Shown: positions 9,001 through 16,325, counted from the first letter of the stretch. The stretch: DNA of 64,000 nucleotides from Caldilineaceae bacterium (GCA_011523365.1 WTGY01000182.1:44317-108316), one strand, 5' to 3'. Made by a program: numbers and translations. The notes: generated by a model from the sequence alone, not told the origin.

Positions 9001-11215
9001 GAACCGTGTAGGTCACGGTTGGGGCTTCCTGAGATTCAGGTGTGCCCGTGATCGTACGTGTGCTCGTGATGAAAGTAAGGCCGGTCGGCAGATTGGTGGC
9101 GGTATAACTGAGTGGCGTATCTCCGCCCGTGGCCTCCGGCAACATCTGGCTGAATAACGAGCCCACTTTACCGGTGTACCCCGAAATGGGGGACAGTTCC
9201 GGCATCAGGTCTTCTGCGATTGTGAAGTCAAAGGTCGTGCTAGCTTCGTCGCCATCACTGTCGCGAACCGTGTAGGTCACGGTTGGAGATTCCACAGTTG
9301 TGGGAGTGCCCGTGATCGTGCGTGTGGTCGTGATGAAGGTAAGGCCGGTCGGGAGATTGGTGGCGGTATAGCTTAAGGGTGCATCTCCTCCGGTGCCCTC
9401 CGGCAGCTGACTGGTGAAGAGACTTCCTTTTCTAGCCGATAAGCCTGAAATCGAGGGGGCGGCCGGCGCGAGATCCGGGTTGACGGTAATAGTGAAATCT
9501 ACGTAGGCCGAGTCGCCGTCGCTATCTGTGACCGTGTATCGCACAGTAGATGGTCCTGTGCCTGTCGGTGTGCCGGCAATCGTGCGGGTTGTAGTAATAA
9601 AGCTCAGACCTTCAGGCAGCCCCGTTGCTCCGTAAGATAGAGTTCCGTCTCCACCGCTCCCTGCAGGCAGCTGCTGGCTAAACGGCGCATTCTGTTTCGC
9701 CGTATAGCCAGGGACGCTTGGCGCCGACGGTGTCAGATCGGGATTGACGGTGATTGTGAATTCGACATAGGCTGAGTCGCCATCGCTGTCGGTAACCGTG
9801 TAGCGGACGGTGGAGGTCCCGGTGCCCGTAGGTGTACCGGCGATTGTGCGGGTTGACTTGGTGAAGAGCAGTCCGGGGGGCAAGCCGGTAGCGTCGTAGT
9901 CCAGCGTACCGTCGCCGCCGGTGCCTACAGGCAGTTGCTGGCTGAAGGGGGAGTTCTGTTTTGCGGTCAGGTTCGACACTGACGGTGCCGACGGAGTCAG
10001 ATCAGGGTAGCCAATGATGAAGTCGACCGAACCGGAAATAATTTCATTGCCCGATGAGTTCTTCATCTTGCTAACAATTCTGTAGCTGCCGGCAGGACAG
10101 TCGGAGGGAATCGTTATGCGATTCACATCAGGGTTATGGTTGACAGTTCCTGATACATCCACCCCCCATCCAACCAGACTACCGCCGCAGTCCATACGAC
10201 CTACAGCTTGATCTGTGGATGTGTTTGTCATCGTGTCGAGACTTACAACCGCGGTGCCAGGTTGTATGTCGTAGAATTTGAAAACGACTTCGAATTCGGT
10301 ACCTGGAGCAATTGGAGAGGATTCGGACAGGCTGACAGTTACGGACGGGGTGGCGTTTGGGTCCGTGGTGATTTCGAAGTCCTTGGCATCCGATCCCCGG
10401 TATCGTTCGTCGGAGTCTTCCAGTCTTACTATGATCTCGTATTCGTTTGTCGGACAGTCGGCGGTAATGGTGACTGCTTTTTGGACAGGGTTTCCGGAGA
10501 CGCCGTTTAGCGTGAAAGTGTGGGCTCTTTCCAGCCCTGTTCCTTCGCAGATTTCTGCATAGTTGGGGGGATTCCTAGCCATCAGATAGGCCGTGTAAGT
10601 GTAGTCAGCGCCTTGGACCAGGTTATTGAAATTGATGGTTGGATTGAGTGCAGACCCGCGATAGTAGGAAGTTGACGGCATTGCGATGTTCACAGAGGGG
10701 CCCAGGCTAACAGTTATGTCATGTGTGCCGGAGACTATTTCAGTATGGCTGCTCTTGTCCTTTACGCTCACCCTTAACCTGTAGTTGCCGACCTGACATG
10801 TCGTGGTAATTGCAAAGGGGGATGCCCCGTGATCCCATTCGGGTCTGTACCATGTTGTGATGTATTTATTCCCTCCGACCAAGTCTTCTGCGCAGCCGTC
10901 TGCGTTCGTCCACGTGCCGTCAGAGTTACGATCAAAGTAGTACCGGAAGTAAACGCCGAATTTTTTATCGTCATTGGGATCCTGGGGCATGTTGTGGAAT
11001 GAAACATGGACCCAGGTCTTGTCTCCCTGGTTCATCGTACTGTCGCCTACAGAAATTGCCACGCGCGGGTTATCCTGTGCCTGAGCGGCACGCGGTTGCG
11101 GCGACACGACGACAGCGAGCAGAGCCAGCAGCATGACGCAGAGGCCGATCAGCGAGCCGATCAGGAACTCTTTCCGCCATTGCAATGCTTGTGTTTTTCT
11201 GTTGTGTTCGTTCAA
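3095..11215 (-). CDS. Giant secreted protein: 18 putative Ig domains and five SH3b domains
   Basis: A 2706-residue exported protein. The start is a TTG at 11215, preceded by an AGGTGGG ribosome-binding site. Residues 1-47 form a signal peptide with one hydrophobic segment ending near AAQAQ. Residues 48-404 are three related domains of about 115 residues, each with two conserved cysteines. Residues 405-1633 are 14 tandem units of about 88 residues resembling He_PIG putative Ig domains, with core motifs such as ATNLPTGLTF, RTITGTP and VTYTVRDSDGDE. A linker with 13 consecutive Asn follows, then four more units to about 2064. A Gly/Pro/Ser/Gln-rich linker then leads to five SH3b domains (about 2131-2555, motif LNVRRGPG) and a fibronectin-like tail. 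The DxDxDE-rich units suggest Ca2+ binding. SH3b domains usually bind cell-wall peptides. A role in adhesion or the cell envelope is inferred. No LPXTG or C-terminal membrane anchor is seen. Confidence 0.9.
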   Translation of the reverse strand: MNEHNRKTQALQWRKEFLIGSLIGLCVMLLALLAVVVSPQPRAAQAQDNPRVAISVGDSTMNQGDKTWVHVSFHNMPQDPNDDKKFGVYFRYYFDRNSDGTWTNADGCAEDLVGGNKYITTWYRPEWDHGASPFAITTTCQVGNYRLRVSVKDKSSHTEIVSGTHDITVSLGPSVNIAMPSTSYYRGSALNPTINFNNLVQGADYTYTAYLMARNPPNYAEICEGTGLERAHTFTLNGVSGNPVQKAVTITADCPTNEYEIIVRLEDSDERYRGSDAKDFEITTDPNATPSVTVSLSESSPIAPGTEFEVVFKFYDIQPGTAVVSLDTMTNTSTDQAVGRMDCGGSLVGWGVDVSGTVNHNPDVNRITIPSDCPAGSYRIVSKMKNSSGNEIISGSVDFIIGYPDLTPSAPSVSNLTAKQNSPFSQQLPVGTGGDGTLDYDATGLPPGLLFTKSTRTIAGTPTGTGTSTVRYTVTDSDGDSAYVEFTITVNPDLTPSAPSVPGYTAKQNAPFSQQLPAGSGGDGTLSYGATGLPEGLSFITTTRTIAGTPTGTGPSTVRYTVTDSDGDSAYVDFTITVNPDLAPAAPSISGLSARKGSLFTSQLPEGTGGDAPLSYTATNLPTGLTFITTTRTITGTPTTVESPTVTYTVRDSDGDEASTTFDFTIAEDLMPELSPISGYTGKVGSLFSQMLPEATGGDTPLSYTATNLPTGLTFITSTRTITGTPESQEAPTVTYTVRDSDGDSDYVEFTITVNPNLTPSAPSVSTLTATQNAPFSHQLPEGSGGDGTLSYRATGLPDGLLFTETNRTIAGTPTGHGSFTVRYTVTDSDDDSDYVEFTITVNQDLAPTAPSISAISARKGSLFTRQLPEGTGGDAPLSYNATNLPTGLTFITTTRTITGTPTTEQTPTVTYTVRDADGDEASTTFVFTIAADLMPTLPSLSGYSARVDSPFSQLLPEATSGDPPLDYTATNLPTGLSFITSTRTIQGTPSAVESPTVTYTVRDEDGDEDSKTFSITVAADLKPSLPTISGYTGRVGSPFSQELPAATGGDSPLEYFATDLPAGLSFIKSTRTIQGTPTEAESPTVTYTVRDEDGDEDSKTFVLTVAADLKPVLPTISGYTGRVGSPFSQELPAATSGDLPLSYTAINLPTGLSFITSTRTIQGTPSTQHAPVVTYTVRDEDGDEHSTTFAITVAADLKPQLPNVSAYTVKVDSSVSQVLPAATGGDLPLSYTATNLPTGLTFITSTHTIQGTPTTVESKTVTYTVRDEDGDEDTKTFLFTVAADLTPTLSTISGFTVKVNSPFSQVLPAAAGGDLPLSYTATNLPAGLRFITTTRTISGTPTTVQSPTVTYTVTDEDGDEDTTTFVFTVAADLAPTLPTVSGFTARVGSPFSQVLPEAAGGDPPLSYTATDLPTGLSFINSTRTISGTPESVESPTVTYTVRDDDGDEDSKTFTLTVEADNQPSEPSIDDMHLKIGSLLRAELPVGSNGDPPYTYTISTLPSGLHFDPVTRILSGRPDSAGSTAVTYTVIDEDFDSAAVDFTINVHTLPVLQTISDTSGMKDDLFTLQLPEATGGLPPLAYSATGLPAGLQFITETRTVSGTLTQVEIANVTYTVTDADDDQDSVMFKITVTDLDQSLVGNNNNNNNNNNNNNGNNGDNGGGTQNPPVLPALTLSDTTGFTLTVGEPFTQQLPAANGGTSPYRYAVTALPAGLTFNESSHTLSGTPIAVGTTDVTYTATDANNNQVRDDFTITVNPAPLTLMVPTGFSATVGQLFTQQLPEAGGGSSPYAYGVTTLPDGLTFEHATRTITGMPSTAVTKVITYSVSDGNRNTARDTFTITVNEAQPDQPVGTEDEGITPGSLQLSVGVTKEFAATVGVLFTQPLPAASGGSSPYAYGVTILPDGLSFEHASRTITGTPTTAETRIVTYSVTDGTRASARDTFTITVSASPNGQPGGTGGGSTQDPLQLSLGDTNEFSATVGTLFTQQLPAASGGYSPYAYGVTTLPAGLSFVNGTRTITGTPTQAETKVVTYSVSDGAQASASDTFTITVSAGQSGPPGQPGNNGGNQGGKSPGGNPGSGNQGGGGNSGSKKNSGGGGSNNQQKYVPPASSPPPSQQQHWSPSPVPVAITLPPWLNVRRGPGLDYEVTATVPAGTRGNIYGRDPADVWFQVQIDAVSNMVWVCQNFTRVEGALDGVRFLERWEINLIPKPADGPIATTTPAIMNVRAGPGLTYRILTTVPRGTQATIIGIGPNAEWYKVELDALTTPAWIYAGLTTVKGFLGGVRQYTSAEVDDYASTEVDGNDSCSANPVAVTSPAVLNVRRGPGTEYEIVTTVPQGTRAEIVGIDPQEEWLLVELPSLAEPAWIYRNLTTVIGSLAGVRRIGSGQVSQPETPTNVDRPIAVTYPSRVNIRVGPAVTYGILKVVSQGTRARIVGLSPDENWYLVEIDGLSQLGWIREDLTVLVGNLYNVKRITSAEIAMLPVAIVATPVLNVRSGPGTGYSLVTTISEGTWAQIIGVNAQTDWLQIRLAGTTGLTWVYRDLTNLAGLLPGVTRLSSSTVSAPDDDLTVHATTLLESASTVESANRQHIAVNSITIELSLPQDGRINLEVSWNDANACSDLYNLYYRSGTESNNYFSLENAVVATAPNAKSLSFLTLPQRSLISAWCGTNSSGRQIAEVRIDTREEGTYSSLPSQPETGTVASVP
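6254..6292 (-). repeat. Trinucleotide run encoding Asn13
   Basis: Thirteen consecutive GTT/ATT triplets on the + strand read as AAC/AAT (Asn) on the coding strand. They form residues 1642-1654 of the large repeat protein, between domain units 14 and 15. Such triplet runs are prone to slippage in whole-codon steps, so linker length may differ between strains. Confidence 0.85.
6318..10003 (-). repeat. Intragenic tandem array of ~264-bp units
   Basis: Fourteen tandem units of about 258-267 bases encode the contiguous putative Ig domains of the giant protein. Units around 6.9-8.6 kb are very alike and share long stretches such as the AATCGTACGTGTGCT segment. Units at about 8.7-10.0 kb form a second subtype with SDSDYVEF or SDGDSAYV cores. 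The alternation of subtypes suggests unit duplication followed by gene conversion. Confidence 0.85.
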
Positions 11216-11268
11216 GACCCACCTGTTCCTGGCGGCGAATGCAAAAATGCCGCACGATCCTCAGTGAA

Positions 11269-11298
11269 AATTTATGTTATCCACATTGGCGGTGTCAA
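11269..11298 (-). promoter_or_regulatory. Sigma70-type promoter of the giant repeat protein
   Basis: On the minus strand there is a perfect -35 TTGACA (complement of 11293-11298), an 18-base spacer and a -10-like TAAATT (complement of 11269-11274). Transcription would start near 11262, leaving a leader of about 45 bases before the TTG start codon. The -35 is strong and the -10 matches 4 of 6. Confidence 0.5.
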
Positions 11299-11820
11299 AC
11301 GGTTGGGCGATTTCGCCAGGCGGGCACTGGCGGCGGAATAATTCTCGTTGTCTTGCGTCCAAAACGGGCCGTCTACCAGAGTAAATTGGGCCAGATGGGC
11401 TTCATGAAATTCTCAGTTCCAGATGCTCAGTCAGGTGGATTTTTCATCCAATCTGAAGTAGACGATCCTTATACGTAGGCTGGGCGTATAGGAAATGTAC
11501 AGCGTTCATTATGCGGCCGTTCAGACGTGCAAGACCGGCCGGATCCGAAGGTGGGACTGGTGGTGCCGCAGACCACAGTCGAAGACGGCCAGCATTTCAA
11601 GCATTTTTGGGCTTCCTCCGCTACGTGATGAACTGCCTACGGGCCAGATCGATCCGTGAATTCATGCGATGGGTCGCAAAGTACACCAAAGGTTGCCCGG
11701 TTAGTCCTTGCGAGAATGAGCGGTTCTGACGCACGTTGTTCTCGCAGATCGCAGTTCAGCCAGAAGTCAAGGAACCCTTGTGACAGCGTTACCTGGATCT
11801 GTTTACCTGTTCTTGGGGAG
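11299..11820. other. Gene-free stretch between divergent genes
   Basis: No open frame here has recognisable family sequence, a ribosome-binding site or conserved motifs. Short frames of 60-140 codons overlap on both strands and look accidental. The stretch separates the minus-strand repeat-protein gene from the dispersed repeat and the lysine operon promoter. Confidence 0.6.
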
Positions 11821-12149
11821 TCGCAGGGCAGGCACAAGGCCTGCCCCTACAGAGAGTTGATGGGGCTGGCGGGTCGTGGTCTGGCTGGACACTTTCGATT
11901 AGGCACCTGTCACAAATTTCGACACCCGGTCGATGAGGCACGGCATGGTTTAGGGGGGGCGTTGCGGGGGCGGAGCCCCCGCACAAGGGAGGGCCGAATA
12001 GGCCCAACCGCCCAAATGCGAGGAGAGAGGGGGGAGGAGAGAGTAGTGAGGAACACCACTTCATTTGCAGGCAATTGGAAAGTGAACTGACCGTGGCCTG
12101 GTTACTTCCAGAGGTATGCTGCTGCTGGTCTCCATTTTTGGGATGCACC
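11821..12149 (+). repeat. Dispersed GC-rich intergenic repeat, copy A
   Basis: First of four related copies (others at 19866, 49201 and 63814). It opens with GGCAGGCACAAGGCCTGCC, followed by a GATGGGGCTGGCGGG segment, GACACTTTCGATTAGGCAC, TCGACACCCGGTCGATGAGG, a GCGGGGGC-GGA-GCCCCCGC hairpin at 11964-11982 and a GGGCC-GAATA-GGCCC hairpin. The tail includes GGAAAGTGAACTGACCGTG and ends in GGGATGCAC. It lies directly upstream of the lysine operon promoter. It looks like a non-coding mobile or structured element. Confidence 0.85.
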
Positions 12150-12165
12150 CGACTGATAGGCGGAT

Positions 12166-12194
12166 TTGACTTTGTCGTCTTTGTTCAGTACTAT
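12166..12194 (+). promoter_or_regulatory. Sigma70-type promoter of the lysine operon
   Basis: -35 TTGACT (5 of 6) at 12166-12171, an exact 17-base spacer and -10 TACTAT (4 of 6) at 12189-12194. The predicted start near 12201 would give a leader of about 245 bases before homocitrate synthase. That leader holds a hairpin at 12225-12247 (AGGCCGC/GCGGCCT), a 21-residue leader ORF and a terminator. Confidence 0.6.
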
Positions 12195-12272
12195 TGAGCC
12201 TTGTTGGATATCTGCAGGCAAGAAGAGGCCGCGTAGAGTTTGCGGCCTGACTGGCAATCAGACGTACAACCG

Positions 12273-12338
12273 ATGAGAAACACGGATATAGTGTTCCTGT
12301 TGACCTGCATAAAGAGCGAGAAGCGGAATCCAGACTGA
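12273..12338 (+). CDS. Possible leader peptide (21 aa) of the lysine operon
   Basis: A 21-codon frame, beginning MRNTDIVFLLTCIKSEK and ending NPD before a TGA, lies between the operon promoter and an intrinsic terminator. The centre is a run of Ile-Val-Phe-Leu-Leu-Thr-Cys-Ile, followed by two Lys codons. No good ribosome-binding site is visible, which weakens the call. Immediately after the stop, CCTGTCTG (12339-12346) can pair either with CAGAC at 12331-12335 inside the frame or with CAGACAGG at 12393-12400 in the terminator loop. That layout is expected of a translation-sensing attenuator. Whether it senses lysine, a branched-chain amino acid or nothing is unknown. Confidence 0.35.
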   Translation: MRNTDIVFLLTCIKSEKRNPD

Positions 12339-12381
12339 CCTGTCTGTTGTTTGCGCCTGCTCAGACGATGCAACCGTAGCG

Positions 12382-12415
12382 ACCGGCCAATCCAGACAGG
12401 GTGGGCCGGTTTTTT
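12382..12415 (+). terminator. Intrinsic terminator/attenuator before homocitrate synthase
   Basis: Stem ACCGGCC (12382-12388) with GGCCGGT (12404-12410), a 15-base loop and a T6 tract (12410-12415). It lies only 30 bases before the homocitrate synthase ATG and within the same transcript, so it must be read through for the operon to be expressed. That points to attenuation rather than simple end-of-gene termination. Confidence 0.75.
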
Positions 12416-12445
12416 GTTGCCCTAAAGTTTGTTGGGAGCGCGAGC

Positions 12446-13603
12446 ATGAGTCTTGAAGAGTTTGCCATAATTGAATCGACGCTGAGAGAGGGTGAGCAGT
12501 TTGCCAATGCGTTTTTCGACAGCGGGCAGAAGGACGAGATTGCCCGCCTGCTGGATGCCTTTGGCGTCGAGTACCTGGAGTTGACGTCGCCGGCAGCCAG
12601 TCCGCAGAGTCGCGCCGACTGTACGCGCATTGCCGGGATGGGGTTGGGAGCAAAGCTGCTTACACACACACGTTGCCATCTGGACGATGCCAGGCTGGCG
12701 GTGGACACGGGCGTTGACGGCATTGACGTCCTCTTTGGCACCAGCAGTTATCTGCGCGAGTTTTCGCATGGCAAGTCGATCCGCGAGATTATAGACAGTG
12801 CGGTGCAGGTAATTGAATTCATCAAGAGCCAGGGATTGGAGGTTCGGTTCAGCAGCGAGGACTCATTCCGCAGCGACCTGGTGGATCTGTTGACCGTATA
12901 CCGAGAGGTCGATCAGATTGGGGTTAACAGAGTCGGGATTGCCGACACGGTGGGAATCGCAACTCCATTGCAGGTTCATGACCTGGTACGGACGCTGAGG
13001 GGCGTCGTCTCATGCGATATCGAATTTCACGGTCACAACGATACGGGCTGCGCTATTGCTAATTCCTACTGTGCTTTGGCGGCCGGTGCGACCCACGTGG
13101 ACACGTCAGTGCTGGGGATTGGCGAGCGCAATGGTATTACGCCGCTGGGGGGCCTTGTGGCGCGCATGTACGCACTCGACCCGGAGCAGATTCGCAGCAA
13201 GTATAGACTGCCGATGCTGCGTGAAGTGGAGAACTTTGTGGCCGAGATCGTGGGTGTCGACGTGCCCTTTAACAACTACATTACGGGTTACACGGCGTTC
13301 ACGCATAAGGCGGGGATTCACGCCAAGGCGATCCTGAATAACCCGGACACGTACGAGATCCTGGACCCTGAGGACTTTGGTCTGACCCGCTATCTGCACA
13401 TTGCGCACCGACTTACCGGTTGGAACGCGGTCAAACAACGTGCTGAGCAGCTGCAGCTGGACCTGACCGATCCGCAGGTGAAAGAGGTTACGGCGCACAT
13501 AAAGGAGGAGGCAGACCAGCGTAAGTTGAGCCTGGACGATGTGGACGTGTTGCTGCGCGAGTACCACAGCCGGGCAGTGACGGTACCTTCGCCGCCTGTA
13601 TAA
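12446..13603 (+). CDS. hcs: Homocitrate synthase (LysW-type lysine pathway)
   Basis: First enzyme of the alpha-aminoadipate route to lysine; it condenses 2-oxoglutarate with acetyl-CoA to homocitrate. The start is the ATG at 12446 after a TTGGGAGCGCGAGC leader; an upstream in-frame start at 12401 overlaps the terminator and is rejected. Family signature [17 protein letters not shown] begins the protein: Arg14 and Glu15 are catalytic positions, and His195 and His197 in FHGHNDTG bind the metal. [27 protein letters not shown] and [14 protein letters not shown] are characteristic of LYS20-type homocitrate synthases rather than LeuA. There is no LeuA-type regulatory domain, and the roughly 385-residue length fits. 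The next genes are homoaconitase subunits and LysW/LysX/LysY, which confirms the assignment. Confidence 0.93.
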   Translation: MSLEEFAIIESTLREGEQFANAFFDSGQKDEIARLLDAFGVEYLELTSPAASPQSRADCTRIAGMGLGAKLLTHTRCHLDDARLAVDTGVDGIDVLFGTSSYLREFSHGKSIREIIDSAVQVIEFIKSQGLEVRFSSEDSFRSDLVDLLTVYREVDQIGVNRVGIADTVGIATPLQVHDLVRTLRGVVSCDIEFHGHNDTGCAIANSYCALAAGATHVDTSVLGIGERNGITPLGGLVARMYALDPEQIRSKYRLPMLREVENFVAEIVGVDVPFNNYITGYTAFTHKAGIHAKAILNNPDTYEILDPEDFGLTRYLHIAHRLTGWNAVKQRAEQLQLDLTDPQVKEVTAHIKEEADQRKLSLDDVDVLLREYHSRAVTVPSPPV

Positions 13604-13614
13604 GGGGACTGGAG

Positions 13615-14982
13615 ATGGGCAAGCATTCGACTTCCCAAGAAACGGTGGGCCAGGCGGCTTCTGGCCGTAACGAAGCTCAGACATTTGCACAGAAAGCGCT
13701 TGCGCGGGCTGCCGGGTGTGAGACTGTAGAAGTCGGGGAGGTCGTGGACGTGCGCCCTGACGTCGTGCTAAGCCACGACAATACGGCGGCGATCCGGGAG
13801 ATATGGCAGCAATTCGGTCTGGAGCGGGTAGCTACGCCGGAAAAGCTGGCGATCACGCTCGACCATGCGGTGCCGGCGCCGACAACACGGCATGCGCAGA
13901 ATCACGCAGAGATTCGCGAATTTGTGCGGGAGCAGGGCATACGTCACTTTTTTGAGGTGGGGAGGGGGATTTGCCACCAGGTTCTCAGCGAAGAGGCGCT
14001 GGTGCTGCCGGGGCAGACGATCCTGGGCGCGGACAGCCACACTCCGCACTTCGGCTGGTTGGGGGCATTCGGTGCAGGCATAGGCCGCAGCGAGGTTGCG
14101 GCTCTGTGGGCTACCGGGGAGTTATGGCTGCGGGTGCCGGAGTCGATAAAAGTCGTTTTGGAGGGTGAACTGCCGAAGGGCGTTACGGCGAAGGACTTCG
14201 CACTGCGTATTATCGGGGACTGGGGCGCTGACGGCGGGCTGTACAGTTCAGTCGAGTTCAGTGGCAGCGGCATAGGGGCATTGAGCATCGATTCGAGGAT
14301 GGCCCTGGCCAATATGATGGCCGAGTTTGGCGCAAAGTCGTCGTATATCGCTCCGGACGGCAAGACACGGTCCTACCTGGTGTCCGCCCTGGAGAGGAGG
14401 GCGAAGAGTGAGAAGGATGCGGGAATCGCTGAAGACTATTCAGTACGTTTTGCTGATTCGCAGCTCTTTCCTGATGAGGGAGCCGTGTACGCCACCACCT
14501 ACGGCTACAACGCCGATGACCTGGAGCCGACCGTGTCGTGCCCGCACACTGTGGACAATGTGGCACCGCTGTCGGCTGTGGCGGGGACAGAGGTGCAGCA
14601 GGCGTTCATCGGGACATGCACAAACGGGCGACTTGAAGATCTGGCCGAGGCTGCGGAGATTGTGCATGGCCGCCAAGTGGCCGCAGGTACACGACTGCTG
14701 GTGATTCCCGCTTCGAGCCTGGTGTTGCAGGAGGCCTTGGAGCGGGGTTACATTCAGGCGCTCATAGCAGCGGGCGCCGCAATTGGAACGCCGGGGTGCG
14801 GACCCTGCATGGGTAACCACATGGGTGTGCCGGCAACAGGGGAAGTGACGATTTCGAGCGCCAACCGCAATTTTCGCGGGCGCATGGGTACGACGGAGGC
14901 CGAGATCTATCTGGCGAGTCCGGCGGTGGTGGCTGCATCGGCGGTTGCGGGCAGGATTGCCGATCCCAGGGACATTTTGTAA
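13615..14982 (+). CDS. lysT: Homoaconitate hydratase large subunit (LysT)
   Basis: Large subunit of a heterodimeric [4Fe-4S] hydro-lyase of the LeuC/aconitase family. With LysU it should convert homocitrate through homoaconitate to homoisocitrate. The ATG at 13615 follows a GGGGACTGGAG ribosome-binding site 11 bases after the homocitrate synthase stop. The cluster ligands are seen as one Cys in [10 protein letters not shown] and two in [30 protein letters not shown] is the substrate/cluster-proximal motif. The N-terminus carries about 20 extra residues before the family start ([13 protein letters not shown]). A second LeuC copy at 41864 sits with LeuD, so this copy is assigned to lysine by context and by its position next to homocitrate synthase. 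Confidence 0.88.
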   Translation: MGKHSTSQETVGQAASGRNEAQTFAQKALARAAGCETVEVGEVVDVRPDVVLSHDNTAAIREIWQQFGLERVATPEKLAITLDHAVPAPTTRHAQNHAEIREFVREQGIRHFFEVGRGICHQVLSEEALVLPGQTILGADSHTPHFGWLGAFGAGIGRSEVAALWATGELWLRVPESIKVVLEGELPKGVTAKDFALRIIGDWGADGGLYSSVEFSGSGIGALSIDSRMALANMMAEFGAKSSYIAPDGKTRSYLVSALERRAKSEKDAGIAEDYSVRFADSQLFPDEGAVYATTYGYNADDLEPTVSCPHTVDNVAPLSAVAGTEVQQAFIGTCTNGRLEDLAEAAEIVHGRQVAAGTRLLVIPASSLVLQEALERGYIQALIAAGAAIGTPGCGPCMGNHMGVPATGEVTISSANRNFRGRMGTTEAEIYLASPAVVAASAVAGRIADPRDIL

Positions 14983-15067
14983 GTAGAGCCAGGGTGGGAA
15001 AGAGCGTCTCTCCGGGGGACGCGTTAGAATGGGCAGCTTGTCGTATCTCGACGGATGGAGGAAACAG

Positions 15068-15571
15068 GTGATTCGGGGCAGGGTCTGGAAGTACGGGGAC
15101 AACGTCAATACTGATGTACTGTTTCCGGGCAAGTATACGTATACGGCCAAAGGACGGGACGAGATTGCCAGTCATGCGCTGGAGGACCTGGATCCTGATT
15201 TCGCGTCCAACGTGGGCGTAGGGGACGTGATCGTAGGGGGCCGCAATTTTGGTTGCGGGTCCAGCCGTGAGCAGGCGGTGACATGCCTGGTGTACAACGG
15301 GGTCAGCGCGGTGATTGCGGAGAGCTTTGCGCGGATTTTCTATCGCAACGCCATTAACAACGGGTTGCTCGCAATCGTCTGCCCTGAGGCCGCGCAGGCG
15401 ATCCAAGGGCAGGAGTATGTCGCGGTTGACTTGGAGGGGAGGGTAATCGAGTGTGCCTCCGGACGGTTTGCGTTCCCGCCGCTGAGCACAACCGTGCAGG
15501 AGATTCTGGAGGCAGGGGGCCTGGTCGAACAGGTCAAGCGGAGACTTGCGTCGGCGCGTTCGGCTTCCTGA
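15068..15571 (+). CDS. lysU: Homoaconitate hydratase small subunit (LysU)
   Basis: Swivel-domain partner of the preceding large subunit, with the LeuD-type motifs [23 protein letters not shown] and [16 protein letters not shown]. The GTG at 15068 is chosen because GGAGG lies 7 bases upstream and the protein then starts [12 protein letters not shown], like homologues. An ATG at 15029 would add 13 residues but lacks a ribosome-binding site. In this family the Arg of the GSSR motif contacts the substrate gamma-carboxylate. The pair LysT-LysU acts in the cytoplasm between homocitrate synthase and a homoisocitrate dehydrogenase that is not present in this operon. Confidence 0.87.
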   Translation: MIRGRVWKYGDNVNTDVLFPGKYTYTAKGRDEIASHALEDLDPDFASNVGVGDVIVGGRNFGCGSSREQAVTCLVYNGVSAVIAESFARIFYRNAINNGLLAIVCPEAAQAIQGQEYVAVDLEGRVIECASGRFAFPPLSTTVQEILEAGGLVEQVKRRLASARSAS

Positions 15572-15616
15572 GCGAGTTCGAGTGCAGTCTCAGGAACCGG
15601 AAGCGTATTGTTGCCA

Positions 15617-16078
15617 ATGCAGTTGCCAAAGTTAGCAAGGTTTCTGCATTTCTTTCAACGGCTGCAGTGGCGACTGGCTGGACCAACGACTGTGGGCGTG
15701 AGGCTGCTGGCGGTCAAGGAAGGAGAGGTTCTACTGGTCAAGCACACCTATCTTGACGGTTGGTATCTTCCCGGGGGCGGTGTGCAGCCAGGAGAGACCT
15801 TGGGAGATGCCATCGCACGGGAGGCTGCCGAGGAGGCGGGTGTCGAATTGCAGGCGTTGCGGCTTTTCGGCGTTTACAGCAGTTTTCTTGAAGGGAAGAG
15901 CGACCATATTGTCGTCTTTGTGTGCGAGGCGTTTACCTGGAGAAAGGTTAGTAGCCGGGAAATCGAGAGCGTCGACTGTTTCGCTCTTGGCGAACTGCCT
16001 GAGGGCACTTCTCCCGGCACACGCAGGCGAATCGCAGAGTATGCGGCCGGCGAGCAGGCCGTTTCGGCGCCCTGGTAA
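15617..16078 (+). CDS. Nudix hydrolase
   Basis: A hydrolase of about 153 residues for nucleoside diphosphates linked to another group. The Nudix box is complete: GGGVQPGETLGDAIAREAAEEAGV, positions of which match Gx5Ex7REUXEExGU, with the REAAEE acids binding Mg2+. The hydrophobic N-terminus (LARFLHFFQRL) precedes the beta strand VGVRLLAVKEGEVLLV. The start is uncertain: the ATG at 15617 is listed, but a TTG at 15608 is also possible. It sits inside the lysine operon between lysU and lysW with short gaps and is likely co-transcribed. No link to lysine synthesis is known, so it may be a passenger or a housekeeping enzyme. Confidence 0.87.
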   Translation: MQLPKLARFLHFFQRLQWRLAGPTTVGVRLLAVKEGEVLLVKHTYLDGWYLPGGGVQPGETLGDAIAREAAEEAGVELQALRLFGVYSSFLEGKSDHIVVFVCEAFTWRKVSSREIESVDCFALGELPEGTSPGTRRRIAEYAAGEQAVSAPW

Positions 16079-16139
16079 GCATTCATGAGTTGGAATTCAT
16101 TTCAGTCAGAAAAATCAGTAACAGATCAGGAGAAGCAGC

Positions 16140-16325
16140 ATGGCAGTTCAAACCGTTACCGCTGTGGCCGAATGTCCGGAGTGCTTCGGCGAGGTCGAAC
16201 TTAACGACGTGATGGAGAACGAAATCGTGCAGTGCGGCGAGTGCGGCGTGGACCTGGAGGTTGTCGGTCTCGACCCCGTGGCGCTGGACATGGCACCGGA
16301 AGAAGATGAGGACTGGGGGGAATAG
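16140..16325 (+). CDS. lysW: Amino-group carrier protein LysW
   Basis: A 61-residue acidic carrier protein. In the LysW pathway its C-terminal Glu gamma-carboxyl is linked to the amino group of alpha-aminoadipate, protecting it through the following steps. A zinc site is formed by CPEC (Cys12, Cys15) and CGEC (Cys32, Cys35). The conserved tail EEDEDWGE ends in the acceptor Glu. The ATG has a good ribosome-binding site (AGGAGAAG) at proper distance. LysX starts only 5 bases after the stop, so the carrier and its ligase are very probably translated together. The signature tail makes the call highly reliable; the same carrier may also serve arginine synthesis in some species. Confidence 0.95.
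   Translation: MAVQTVTAVAECPECFGEVELNDVMENEIVQCGECGVDLEVVGLDPVALDMAPEEDEDWGE

Noticed and set aside
6318..10003. CRISPR-like periodic repeats
   Set aside because: Period is about 264 bases in one long coding frame with diverged units; these are protein domain repeats.
11789..12148. Minus-strand frame through repeat copy A, with similar frames through copies B, C and D
   Set aside because: The shared peptide pattern simply follows the DNA repeat. The frame shifts in copy C, there is no ribosome-binding site and composition is extreme.
12195..12380. Lysine riboswitch ahead of the lysine operon
   Set aside because: The leader has hairpins but none of the conserved L-box core segments could be found.
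12397..12412. AGGGTGGGCCGG resembling the T-box motif before homocitrate synthase
   Set aside because: The motif lies in the loop and 3' arm of the terminator rather than upstream of it, the NACCGCG part is absent, and no stem I with specifier loop was found.
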